A DNA stretch of 64,000 nucleotides. It comes from Bifidobacterium callitrichidarum. GTDB lineage: Bacteria; Actinomycetota; Actinomycetes; Actinomycetales; Bifidobacteriaceae. A program made the position numbers and the translations under genes. Below the pieces are notes generated by a model that saw nothing but the letters and a program-made list of their open reading frames with translations, did not search any database and was not told where the DNA came from. The stretch lies in the NCBI RefSeq assembly GCF_003129905.1, contig NZ_QFFM01000016.1, forward strand, positions 1 to 64,000, given 5' to 3'. Each line of letters starts with the position of its first letter. The stretch's first letter is position 1. Of the stretch, positions 47,560 through 54,286 are shown piece after piece.

Positions 47560-47781
47560 GGCTTTGTTAAACCCAGGTTGACATGAATGCCATTGGACTA
47601 CCCCTCAGTCGGCTTCGCCGCCAGCTCGTCCTGCAAATTAATGACGAACTCCGTTCGCATTCTGTTGGCTCGACTGTCGTCTCGCACATTGCCTACAAAC
47701 AGCTCCGCTGTTTGCTTCACGGCAATGTCCTGACAAGGGGAGCCAAGAATAGGGGCATGTCAATTTTGATTTAACCGAGCC
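47560..47781. mobile_element. MITE copy B (222 bp) with perfect 8-bp target duplication
   Basis: Ends GGCTTTGTTAAACCCAGGTT.. (47560-47585) and its inverse at 47756-47781 match the other copies. ATAGGATT is duplicated directly outside both ends (47552-47559 and 47782-47789). The inside has the CCCCTCAGTC..GCTTCGCCGCCAGCTC module and the AGGGGAGCCAAGAATAGGGG module, plus ~115 bp not present in the other copies that contains short hairpins (AAACAGCTCCGCTGTTT) and is bounded by GTCCTG on both sides. No coding capacity. The rest of the gap to 48037 holds only a promoter. Confidence 0.92.
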
Positions 47782-48000
47782 ATAGGATTTCCGCCATAGA
47801 TACGCATCAGGCCGTCGGTCAGGCCGGCACGCGCGCATGAATATGCGACGATGTCCGACTTGGCCGGCGGCCTTCCTGTCGCCAAAGAATCGCAACGTTG
47901 AGATGCGGTGGCGGCAGTGGTCATGCCGGCGACTGACAGACACCGAACCGGCCTGCCGATCGCCGTCGCGTAAGGCGACGGCCCGCCATGGCAGCCCCGT

Positions 48001-48006
48001 TATAAT
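48001..48006 (+). promoter_or_regulatory. Consensus -10 element for the 111-residue membrane protein gene
   Basis: A perfect TATAAT 32 bp upstream of the ATG at 48038. A matching -35 hexamer is not evident. Confidence 0.45.
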
Positions 48007-48037
48007 CGAATGGTTTGCACTATTTTGGAGAACGCTT

Positions 48038-48373
48038 ATGAATGATCGCTCACGTATGATGCTGTACGCCCTGACCGCTTTGGCCTGTGTGGTCTGGATC
48101 TGGCAGTCCGTCCAGGAATCGATGGCCGATGGCACGATGATCAGCACGTCGAACATCATCTTCCTGGTGTGCATCGGCATCGCGGCCGTCTACTGCGCGG
48201 CCAATGCGCTGATCCTGTGGTGGCGTCAGCCCGGAAAGCACGATGACGAGGAGCCGGGCGACGACGATGCCGAGGACGTCGAGGACGGCGGGCAGGACGA
48301 CGAAGCGCCCGGCACCGGCGAAACCACGGAAGTCGCTGACACCAAGACGGAATCCAATTCGAAGAACAACTGA
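48038..48373 (+). CDS. Small membrane protein with acidic C-terminal tail
   Basis: 111 residues, family not recognised. Two hydrophobic segments (about 7-25 and 42-62, LYALTALACVVWIWQS and IIFLVCIGIAAVYCAANAL) are followed by a strongly acidic tail of about 45 residues (runs of Asp, Glu and Gly), presumably cytoplasmic. GGAG lies eight bases before the ATG and a TATAAT precedes it. It is between xylB and a second small membrane-protein gene, on the same strand. Confidence 0.65.
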   Translation: MNDRSRMMLYALTALACVVWIWQSVQESMADGTMISTSNIIFLVCIGIAAVYCAANALILWWRQPGKHDDEEPGDDDAEDVEDGGQDDEAPGTGETTEVADTKTESNSKNN

Positions 48374-48602
48374 CTTCCCCGCCGTTGGCTTCGCCGACGG
48401 CCCATCAGTAATCACGACATATCAAAGGCTTTTCAAGCGGTGACGGCCTGCTCTGGCGGTTGCCGCTTTACTATTGTTCACAGACCGTATCGTCCCCGCT
48501 TCATCGCGATTCGCCGCCGGCTGGGCAAACAGCCAACGACCGACGGCCAACGGCACGATCGGAGCGGCACGGCATGCGGATATGCGTCATCGAAGGAGCA
48601 TC

Positions 48603-48947
48603 ATGGATTCAACTACTTTGGACATCGCCATCAGCGCGGCGCTGGGCATCGTCTGCATACCCTGCGGCACGTTCCTGGGCCTCATTCCGATGAAGGCCGA
48701 CCAGGTGACCACCAAGCAGTCGCGCGCATCGCAGATGATGTGCTTCGTCATCGCGCTGGTGTTCATCGGCCTGCTCATCGCCGAGCGGGATCTGGAGACA
48801 TGGGCCATCGTGGCCGGACTGGCGGTCGGCTTCGCGGTCGGCAAGATTCCGCCATTCCACCAGTGGGCGCTGGGCAAGTGGCCGTTCCTCGAACCCAAGA
48901 AGCCCGCCGGCAAGGCCAAGCGCGTCAAGAAGGCGAAGAAGAAGTAG
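48603..48947 (+). CDS. Small membrane protein with Lys-rich C-terminus
   Basis: 114 residues, family not recognised. Three hydrophobic stretches (about 7-28, 48-63 and 68-83, e.g. MMCFVIALVFIGLLIAE) and a basic tail ending PKKPAGKAKRVKKAKKK, likely cytoplasmic and possibly nucleic-acid or membrane-surface binding. AAGGAG lies five bases before the ATG at 48603. The frame is open further upstream, but no start there has a ribosome site. It is followed by two long hairpins. Confidence 0.65.
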   Translation: MDSTTLDIAISAALGIVCIPCGTFLGLIPMKADQVTTKQSRASQMMCFVIALVFIGLLIAERDLETWAIVAGLAVGFAVGKIPPFHQWALGKWPFLEPKKPAGKAKRVKKAKKK

Positions 48948-48981
48948 CCTTCAACTCCCCTCACATCATCAAAACCATCAA

Positions 48982-49096
48982 AACGGCGTTATGTATGCGG
49001 CCCAACGAAGGCCACGCATACATAGCGCCGTTTTCGATGCCCTAACCGGCGTTATGTATGCGGCATGATGGTCGAACCGCATACATAGCGCCGGTT
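48982..49096. repeat. Two tandem long hairpins with a shared TTATGTATGCG core
   Basis: Hairpin 1: 48982-48999 pairs with 49015-49032 (18 bp, one G-U). Hairpin 2: 49044-49063 pairs with 49077-49096 (20 bp, one G-U). Both have GGCGTTATGTATGCG on the left arm and CGCATACATAGCGCC on the right, with different loops; hairpin 1 is followed by TTTT. They lie between the ends of two convergent genes, so a bidirectional terminator is likely, but two matched copies suggest a repeat family. Confidence 0.8.
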
Positions 49097-49118
49097 GTGC
49101 ATCCGGCGCAGCAACACG

Positions 49119-49150
49119 GAAAAGGGACGCCGCCTGAGCGACGTCCCTTT
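49119..49150 (-). terminator. Terminator of the monosaccharide ABC transporter operon
   Basis: AAAGGGACG (49121-49129) pairs with CGTCCCTTT (49142-49150); on the minus strand TTTTCC follows. It lies 85 bp past the permease stop. Confidence 0.75.
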
Positions 49151-49234
49151 CGGAGGAGGAATGGGAACTACGTTCCTATCCTTGTGGAGCCCGATCCGTT
49201 GGAAGATGCGGCCCGGACCCCACGGATTGCGAGA

Positions 49235-50446
49235 TCAGCCCTTCTTCTTCTTGGAGAGCAGGTCGTAGGCCACGGCGGCGATGACCACGAGGCCCTTGAT
49301 GGTCTTGACCCAGGCGGCGTCCACACCCATGATGGACAGGCCCTGGTTCAGGACGCCCATGATCAGAGCGCCGACCATGGCGCCGGGGATGGTACCGATA
49401 CCACCGGTGACGGCCGTGCCACCGATGAAGCAGGCGGCGATGGCGTCCATCTCGAACTCCATACCGGTCTGGGCGGAAGCGGAGGCCAGGCGGGAGAGGG
49501 TGATGATGGAGGCGATGGAGACCAGGAAGCCCATGTTCAGGAAGATCTCGAAGTCGACCTTCTTGGTGTCGATGCCGGAGAGGATGGCGGCCTTGCGGTT
49601 GCCGCCGACGGCGTAGACGTTACGGCCGAAGACCATGCGGTTGAGCACGAAGTAGTACACGCACACCAGCACGCCGATGATCACGAGGACAATCGGGATG
49701 CCGCCCTGGGTGGCGTTGCCGGACATGGCCAGCAGGTAGGTGACGTAGCCGATGGCGAGGGCGGCGACCACGCACTTGAGGACCACGAAGCTCATCGGCT
49801 GGGCCGGCAGACCGTTCTTGACGGCCTTGGCGCGCTTGGACAGCTGGCTCCAGATCACGAGCACGATGGCGGCGATGCCCACGATCAGTGCGGTCAGCGC
49901 GTACGGTCCCACGAAGATGGTCGGCACATAGTCCTTGGAGATGGCGCGGAAGGCGGCGTTGGAGACCGGGATGGACTCGCCGGCCACGACGGTGGCGAGG
50001 CCACGGAAGATGAGCATGCCGCCCAGGGTGGTCACGAAGCCGGGGACGCCGACGTAGGCGACCCAGAAGCCGTGCCATGCGCCGATGACCAGACCGATGG
50101 CGATCATCAGCAGGATCGCGGCCCACCACGGCACGCCGTGTTTCATGGCCAGCGCGCCGACGCCGCCGATGAAGGCGACCACGGAGCCCACGGACAGATC
50201 GATGTGGGTGGCGATGATGATCATCAACATACCGATGGCGGCGATGAGCACGTAGGCGTTCTGCTGGAACAGGGCCACCACGTTGTTCGGGTTCAGGAGG
50301 CGGCCCGCGGTCAGGATCTGGAAGACGATGATGACCAGCACGAGGGCCAGGTAGATGCCGTAGGAGCGCATGTTGCCCAGCAGCAGGGACTTGAGGCTCT
50401 GCTCCTCGCCCTTCTTCGCGGCGGGGGAAACGGTTGCGGTAGACAT
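49235..50446 (-). CDS. mmsB: Monosaccharide ABC transporter permease (XylH/MmsB type)
   Basis: Membrane subunit of a CUT2 sugar transporter, 403 residues, about 11-12 hydrophobic segments, longer than RbsC (321) and typical of the XylH/GguB branch. Characteristic blocks are IDLSVGSVVAFIGG, GVPGFVTTLGGMLIFRG and the C-terminal FIGGTAVTGGIGTIPGAMVGAL. AAAGGA lies about ten bases before the ATG. Last gene of the SBP-ATPase-permease operon, ended by a terminator. Its position beside xylR/xylB and the operator upstream of the operon argue for xylose or arabinose uptake. Confidence 0.88.
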   Translation of the reverse strand: MSTATVSPAAKKGEEQSLKSLLLGNMRSYGIYLALVLVIIVFQILTAGRLLNPNNVVALFQQNAYVLIAAIGMLMIIIATHIDLSVGSVVAFIGGVGALAMKHGVPWWAAILLMIAIGLVIGAWHGFWVAYVGVPGFVTTLGGMLIFRGLATVVAGESIPVSNAAFRAISKDYVPTIFVGPYALTALIVGIAAIVLVIWSQLSKRAKAVKNGLPAQPMSFVVLKCVVAALAIGYVTYLLAMSGNATQGGIPIVLVIIGVLVCVYYFVLNRMVFGRNVYAVGGNRKAAILSGIDTKKVDFEIFLNMGFLVSIASIITLSRLASASAQTGMEFEMDAIAACFIGGTAVTGGIGTIPGAMVGALIMGVLNQGLSIMGVDAAWVKTIKGLVVIAAVAYDLLSKKKKG

Positions 50447-50518
50447 TTGGGGATTATCCTTTCGAAGCTTCTTTGCTTTATCACGATGCCGGCGCGTCGA
50501 TCGGGCCGGCTGGCGGCG

Positions 50519-52090
50519 TCAGGCGAAGACCTGGTCCTTGGGCAGGGCCGTCGGGGAGGTCATGTACTTCATGAGCTCCTCCTGGTTGGTGGTCTTGGCG
50601 TTGAACACACCGGTGATCTGGCCCGCGCTCATCGTGTAGATGCGGTCGCAGATGCCGAGCAGTTCGGGCAGTTCGGAGCTGATCACGATCACCGCGGAAC
50701 CGGAGTCGGCCAGCTGGTCGATGATCTCGTAGATGTCGTACTTGGCACCCACGTCGATGCCTCGGGTCGGCTCATCCAGGATCAGGACCTTGGGATCGGT
50801 GGCCATCCACTTGGCGAGCACGACCTTCTGCTGGTTGCCGCCGGACAGGTTGCCGGCCGGCATCTCGATGGTCGGGGCCTTGGTGCGGAACTCCTTGCGG
50901 TATTTCTCGGCCGTCTGCTTCTCGCGGGTCTCGTCCACCACGCCCAGCTTGTTGGACAGTTCCTTGAGGCTGGCCAGGGAGGTGTTCTCACGGATGGTCT
51001 TCATGAGGTTCAGGCCGTAGACCTTGCGATCCTCGGTGGCGTAGGCCACGCCGTGGTCGATGGCGGAGCGCACGGTCGGGAACTTGACTTCCTTGCCTTC
51101 CACGAAGATCTTGCCGGAGGCGTTGGTGCCGTACTGGCGGCCGAACACGCTCATGGCGGTCTCGGTGCGGCCCGCGCCGATCAGGCCGGCCATGCCCACG
51201 ATCTCGCCGGCGCGCACGTTGAAGCTCACGTCCTTGGCGACCAGGCGGTTCTCGTCGAGCGGGTGATGCATCTTCCAGTCCTCGACGCGGAACATCTCCT
51301 TGCCGATGTGGCTCTCGTGCACCGGGTAGCGGTTGGTCAGCGGGCGGCCCACCATGTCGCGGATCAGCACGTCCTGGTCCAGCGGGTGCTCGGCGTCGAT
51401 GTCGATATGGCTGATGGTGTGGCCGTCTCGGATGACCTGCACCGCGTCGGCGGAGTAGGCGATCTCGTTGAGCTTGTGGGAGATGATGATGGCCGTGATG
51501 CCCTGGTCGCGGCGCAGGCCGTCGATCAGGTCGAGCAGGTTCTTGGAATCCTCGTCGTTCAGGGCGGCGGTCGGCTCGTCCAGAATGAGGAGCTTCACAT
51601 TCTTGGTGAGGGCCTTGGCGATCTCGACCAGCTGCTGCTTGCCGACGCCGATGTTGGAGATCAAGGTGTCCGGGTTCTCGTCCAGACCGACCTTCTTCAT
51701 CACGTCGTACGCGATCTTGCGCTGCTGGTCGGCATCGATCGCGATGCCCTTCTTCTTCTGGTTGCCCAGGAAGATGTTCTCCTGGATGGACATGTACGGC
51801 ACCAGTGCAAGCTCCTGGTGGATGATCACGATGCCCTTCTCCTCGGAATCGCGGATCGTCTTGAACTTGCAGGTCTCGCCGTTGTATACGATGTCACCCT
51901 CGTAGGTGCCGTACGGGTACACGCCCGACAGCACGTTCATCAGGGTCGACTTGCCGGCGCCGTTCTCACCGCAGATCGAGAATATCTGGCCCCTCTTGAC
52001 CGTGATATTCACGTCGTTCAATGCGGTGACCGGGCCGAAGCGCTTTACGATATGACGCATTTCGAGAATCACGTCACCGTTTGTAGCCAC
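50519..52090 (-). CDS. mmsA: Monosaccharide ABC transporter ATPase (XylG/MmsA type)
   Basis: Double ABC protein, 523 residues, energising sugar uptake. First domain: GENGAGKSTLMNVLSG (Walker A), VGKQQLVEIAKAL (signature variant), LILDEPTAALND (Walker B). Second: degenerate Walker A GLIGAGRTETAMS, intact LSGGNQQKVVLAKWM and LILDEPTRGIDVGAK. One ATP site intact and one degenerate is the norm for CUT2 ATPases. The start is GTG at 52090, five bases after GGAGGAGGT. A hairpin separates it from the upstream binding-protein gene. Confidence 0.9.
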   Translation of the reverse strand: MATNGDVILEMRHIVKRFGPVTALNDVNITVKRGQIFSICGENGAGKSTLMNVLSGVYPYGTYEGDIVYNGETCKFKTIRDSEEKGIVIIHQELALVPYMSIQENIFLGNQKKKGIAIDADQQRKIAYDVMKKVGLDENPDTLISNIGVGKQQLVEIAKALTKNVKLLILDEPTAALNDEDSKNLLDLIDGLRRDQGITAIIISHKLNEIAYSADAVQVIRDGHTISHIDIDAEHPLDQDVLIRDMVGRPLTNRYPVHESHIGKEMFRVEDWKMHHPLDENRLVAKDVSFNVRAGEIVGMAGLIGAGRTETAMSVFGRQYGTNASGKIFVEGKEVKFPTVRSAIDHGVAYATEDRKVYGLNLMKTIRENTSLASLKELSNKLGVVDETREKQTAEKYRKEFRTKAPTIEMPAGNLSGGNQQKVVLAKWMATDPKVLILDEPTRGIDVGAKYDIYEIIDQLADSGSAVIVISSELPELLGICDRIYTMSAGQITGVFNAKTTNQEELMKYMTSPTALPKDQVFA

Positions 52091-52127
52091 AGTTACCTCC
52101 TCCGATAGTAATGTCCCTGTGCATGGT

Positions 52128-52165
52128 GGAGGCGCCGTACCGCAACGATGCAGTGCGGCGCCTCC
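52128..52165 (-). terminator. Intercistronic hairpin between chvE-like and mmsA genes
   Basis: GGAGGCGCCG (52128-52137) pairs perfectly with CGGCGCCTCC (52156-52165), with a further CCGCA/TGCGG pair inside. No U-run. It fits a partial terminator or mRNA stabiliser that keeps binding-protein mRNA in excess over the membrane genes. Confidence 0.65.
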
Positions 52166-52251
52166 TGTTCTGTGAGCTAGCGGCGGGCCGAAGCCCGCGT
52201 ACTGTGCTTTTCCTTATGCCTTATGGCTTGGTGATCGACTTCCGATTCCGA

Positions 52252-53367
52252 TCACAGGCCGGCATCGGCGGCGGAGATGTAGCCGCCGTCAACGAGGACT
52301 TCCTTGAGGTTGTCCTTGTCCACGGTGACCGGGGTCAGCAGCTGGGACGGGACGTCCTTGGTGCCGTTGTTGAAGGTGTCCGGGGCGGTCGGCTCCTTGC
52401 CGTCGACCAGGGCCTTGATCATCTCGGCGGTGGCCTTGGCCAGCTCACGGGTGTCCTTGTAGACGGTCATGGACTGCTTGCCCTGGACGATGGCCTGGAC
52501 GTTGGCCTTCTCGGCGTCCTGTCCGGTGATGATCGGGTAGTAGTCCCAGCCGGCGGCTTCGACGGTGTTGTAGGTACCGGTTGCCTCGGCGTCGTTCTGG
52601 GCGAGCACGGCGTCAAGCTTGGTGCCGTCGTTGTAGAAGGAGTTGATGCGGTTCTCCATCTCGTTCTGGGCCTTCTGGCGATCCCAGTTGTCGATGCCGA
52701 TGGACTGCCAATCGTCGGCGGAGGACGGGACCTTGCCGGACTTGGACTGCAGCACGCCGGACTTGAAGTACGGTCCGAGCACGTCCCAGGCACCCTTGAA
52801 GTAGTAGCCCGCGTTGTTGTCGGTCGGGGAGCCGGCCATGAGCTCGACGTTGAACGGGCCCTTCTGGCCGTCCTTCAGGCCGAGCTTCTGCTCGATGTAC
52901 TCGCCCTGCATGCGGCCGACGTCCTCCAGGGAGAAGGTGGCGTAGTAGTCGACGGCGTCGGTGTTCATGATGAGGCGGTCGTAGGCGATGACCTTGCCGC
53001 CGTTGGCCGCGACCTGCTCGGCGGCCGCACCGGTGGCGGTGCCGTCGATGGAGGCGATGACCACGTAGTTCATGCCGTTGTTGGCCATGTTCTGAATCTG
53101 GGAGGTCTGCAGATCGGTCTTGCCGTCCGCGTACTGCAGGGTGACGTCGTAGCCGTAGCCCTCAAGCTGCTTCTTCAGGTTCTCGCCATCGATCTTCCAG
53201 CGCTCGAGCATCTGCTCGGGCATGGAGATGCCGACCTTGACGTCGCCGGAGCTGCTGCTGTCACCACCGGCGGTGGTGGTGCCGCGGGTTCCGCCGCCGC
53301 AGGCGGCCAGCGGGACGAGCATAGCAGTCGCAGCGATGACGCCGAGAGCCTTGGTCCACTTGTTCAT
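52252..53367 (-). CDS. chvE: Monosaccharide-binding lipoprotein (ChvE/XylF type)
   Basis: Extracellular solute receptor of the CUT2 transporter, 371 residues. The signal peptide MNKWTKALGVIAATAMLVPLAAC ends at a lipobox cysteine (residue 23), so it is a lipoprotein. The mature part has the periplasmic-binding-protein family 1 fold, and the ChvE/XylF-like start VGISMP..ERWKIDGE, DGTATGAAAEQ, VIAYDRLI and ITGQDAEKANVQAIV. ATG 53367 has AAAGGA upstream; the frame continues 19 codons further without a better start. The ligand is probably xylose, arabinose or related monosaccharides. Confidence 0.9.
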   Translation of the reverse strand: MNKWTKALGVIAATAMLVPLAACGGGTRGTTTAGGDSSSSGDVKVGISMPEQMLERWKIDGENLKKQLEGYGYDVTLQYADGKTDLQTSQIQNMANNGMNYVVIASIDGTATGAAAEQVAANGGKVIAYDRLIMNTDAVDYYATFSLEDVGRMQGEYIEQKLGLKDGQKGPFNVELMAGSPTDNNAGYYFKGAWDVLGPYFKSGVLQSKSGKVPSSADDWQSIGIDNWDRQKAQNEMENRINSFYNDGTKLDAVLAQNDAEATGTYNTVEAAGWDYYPIITGQDAEKANVQAIVQGKQSMTVYKDTRELAKATAEMIKALVDGKEPTAPDTFNNGTKDVPSQLLTPVTVDKDNLKEVLVDGGYISAADAGL

Positions 53368-53444
53368 GGGGATTCCTTTCGTCATTGATAGGAACTTTGT
53401 TTCCTCTTCCTTGCGGTCTGGCAACCATTGCCGAACCTGTTAAA

Positions 53445-53480
53445 AATATACCACATAGTTTTTTGGTTTAACAATTACCA
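53445..53480 (-). promoter_or_regulatory. Promoter and operator of the chvE-mmsAB operon
   Basis: On the minus strand TTGTTA (complement of 53469-53474), 18-bp spacer, TATATT (complement of 53445-53450). The operator-like site 53466-53480 (plus strand GTTTAACAATTACCA; one half matches fully, the other poorly) covers the -35. The remaining sequence to 53727 is AT-rich and contains a short CCCCGC..GCGGGG hairpin near 53640 but no gene. Confidence 0.6.
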
Positions 53481-53727
53481 ATCGTTAAGTTTGGCTGGAA
53501 TAAGGCCGTTTTTCAGGTGTTTGATTCACTCAGCTAACTAAATGTGAGCGGTAACAATGACAGTTTTTCAACATTCCCTCGAACTATGAAGTACGTCATT
53601 TCATCGTTGAGAAAAACGCGACACGCCGAAATCCTTCCACCCCGCGAACATGGCGGGGCGAGTCAAAACGCACCAAAATGCACACGAATTACGTTCAAAA
53701 TCGCACATCATCCGCAACAAAACGAAA

Positions 53728-53850
53728 GGCGACGTTAAATCAACATCGGCATGAATTCCATTGGACTACCCCTCAGTCGGCTTCGCCGCCAGCTCCCCTG
53801 ACAAGGGGAGCCGAGAATGGGGGCCATGCCAATCTTGGCTTAACGAAGCT
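53728..53850. mobile_element. MITE copy C (123 bp) with perfect 8-bp target duplication
   Basis: Left end GGCGACGTTAAATCAACATC.. (53728-53753) and right end (53825-53850) are diverged relatives of the termini of copies A and B. AAACGAAA is duplicated exactly on both sides (53720-53727 and 53851-53858). The inside is the CCCCTCAGTCGGCTTCGCCG module and CAAGGGGAGCC. It lies between the chvE promoter region and the terminator of the 64-residue protein gene. Confidence 0.9.
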
Positions 53851-53854
53851 AAAC

Positions 53855-53891
53855 GAAAAAACGCCGTCCCGCTGGATACGCGGGACGGCGT
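53855..53891 (-). terminator. Intrinsic terminator of the 64-residue membrane protein gene
   Basis: Perfect 12-bp stem ACGCCGTCCCGC / GCGGGACGGCGT, 7-base loop, followed on the minus strand by TTTTTTCG; 77 bp past the stop codon. Confidence 0.9.
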
Positions 53892-53967
53892 GGGTTGCGA
53901 CGGGACATCGCAAGGGTTGCGGTTTTGAATTATCGGATAATCCGACCAGGAATCCGGGAATCGGGAC

Positions 53968-54162
53968 TCAGCGGGCGGTCTCCCCCGTCTCGAACAATGC
54001 GAGGAACTTGGGACGCCAGGCGTAGCGCGTGGAGACCAGCACCAGTCCGGCGGCGGTCAGCAGGGCGCCGATCGGGGCGGCCACGGGATCCACGAACAGC
54101 AGGACGGCATAGGCCACGGCCAGCATGGCCAGCGAGAACAACAGCATTCGATGTGCGTGCAT
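53968..54162 (-). CDS. Small two-helix membrane protein under operator control
   Basis: 64 residues, family not recognised. Two hydrophobic helices (about 7-24 MLLFSLAMLAVAYAVLLF and 28-45 APIGALLTAAGLVLVS) and a short basic/aromatic loop (TRYAWRPKF). GGAG lies eight bases before the ATG, a strong terminator follows, and an XylR-like operator with -10 element lies 54 bp upstream, so it is a real, separately regulated gene. It sits between the chvE-type transporter and the GH120 gene. It may be a regulator or accessory of sugar uptake; no direct evidence. Confidence 0.72.
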   Translation of the reverse strand: MHAHRMLLFSLAMLAVAYAVLLFVDPVAAPIGALLTAAGLVLVSTRYAWRPKFLALFETGETAR

Positions 54163-54215
54163 AGCGGTATCTCCATTGACGTTGCGCAGGTACGCAGAAC
54201 GGGTACGGTTATTTA

Positions 54216-54236
54216 GTTCAATGATTTAACCATATA
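54216..54236 (-). promoter_or_regulatory. Operator and -10 for the 64-residue protein gene
   Basis: On the minus strand TATATG (complement of 54231-54236) is followed immediately by GTTAAATCATTGAAC, the same 15-bp palindrome as at xylB and 57081. Confidence 0.65.
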
Positions 54237-54286
54237 CCCGTTTTGTTACATGCGCAAGTCATCCGACGTCGTTCCGCAGCGGGTCA

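Noticed and set aside
48982-49096. Insertion-sequence terminal repeats
   Set aside because: The two hairpins each contain both arms, no direct target duplication is visible, and no transposase lies between them.
49058-52108. A 1016-codon open frame on the plus strand opposite the permease and ATPase genes, and similar long antisense frames opposite guaB, SNF2, DapD and GH120
   Set aside because: They lie fully antisense to genes with clear families, have His/Gly/Val-rich composition typical of the complementary frame in high-GC DNA, and lack ribosome sites.
49235-53367. FruEKFG-type fructose transporter
   Set aside because: That system has two permeases. Here a single long permease and a ChvE-like receptor fit the XylFGH/Mms group, next to xylB and the ROK regulator.
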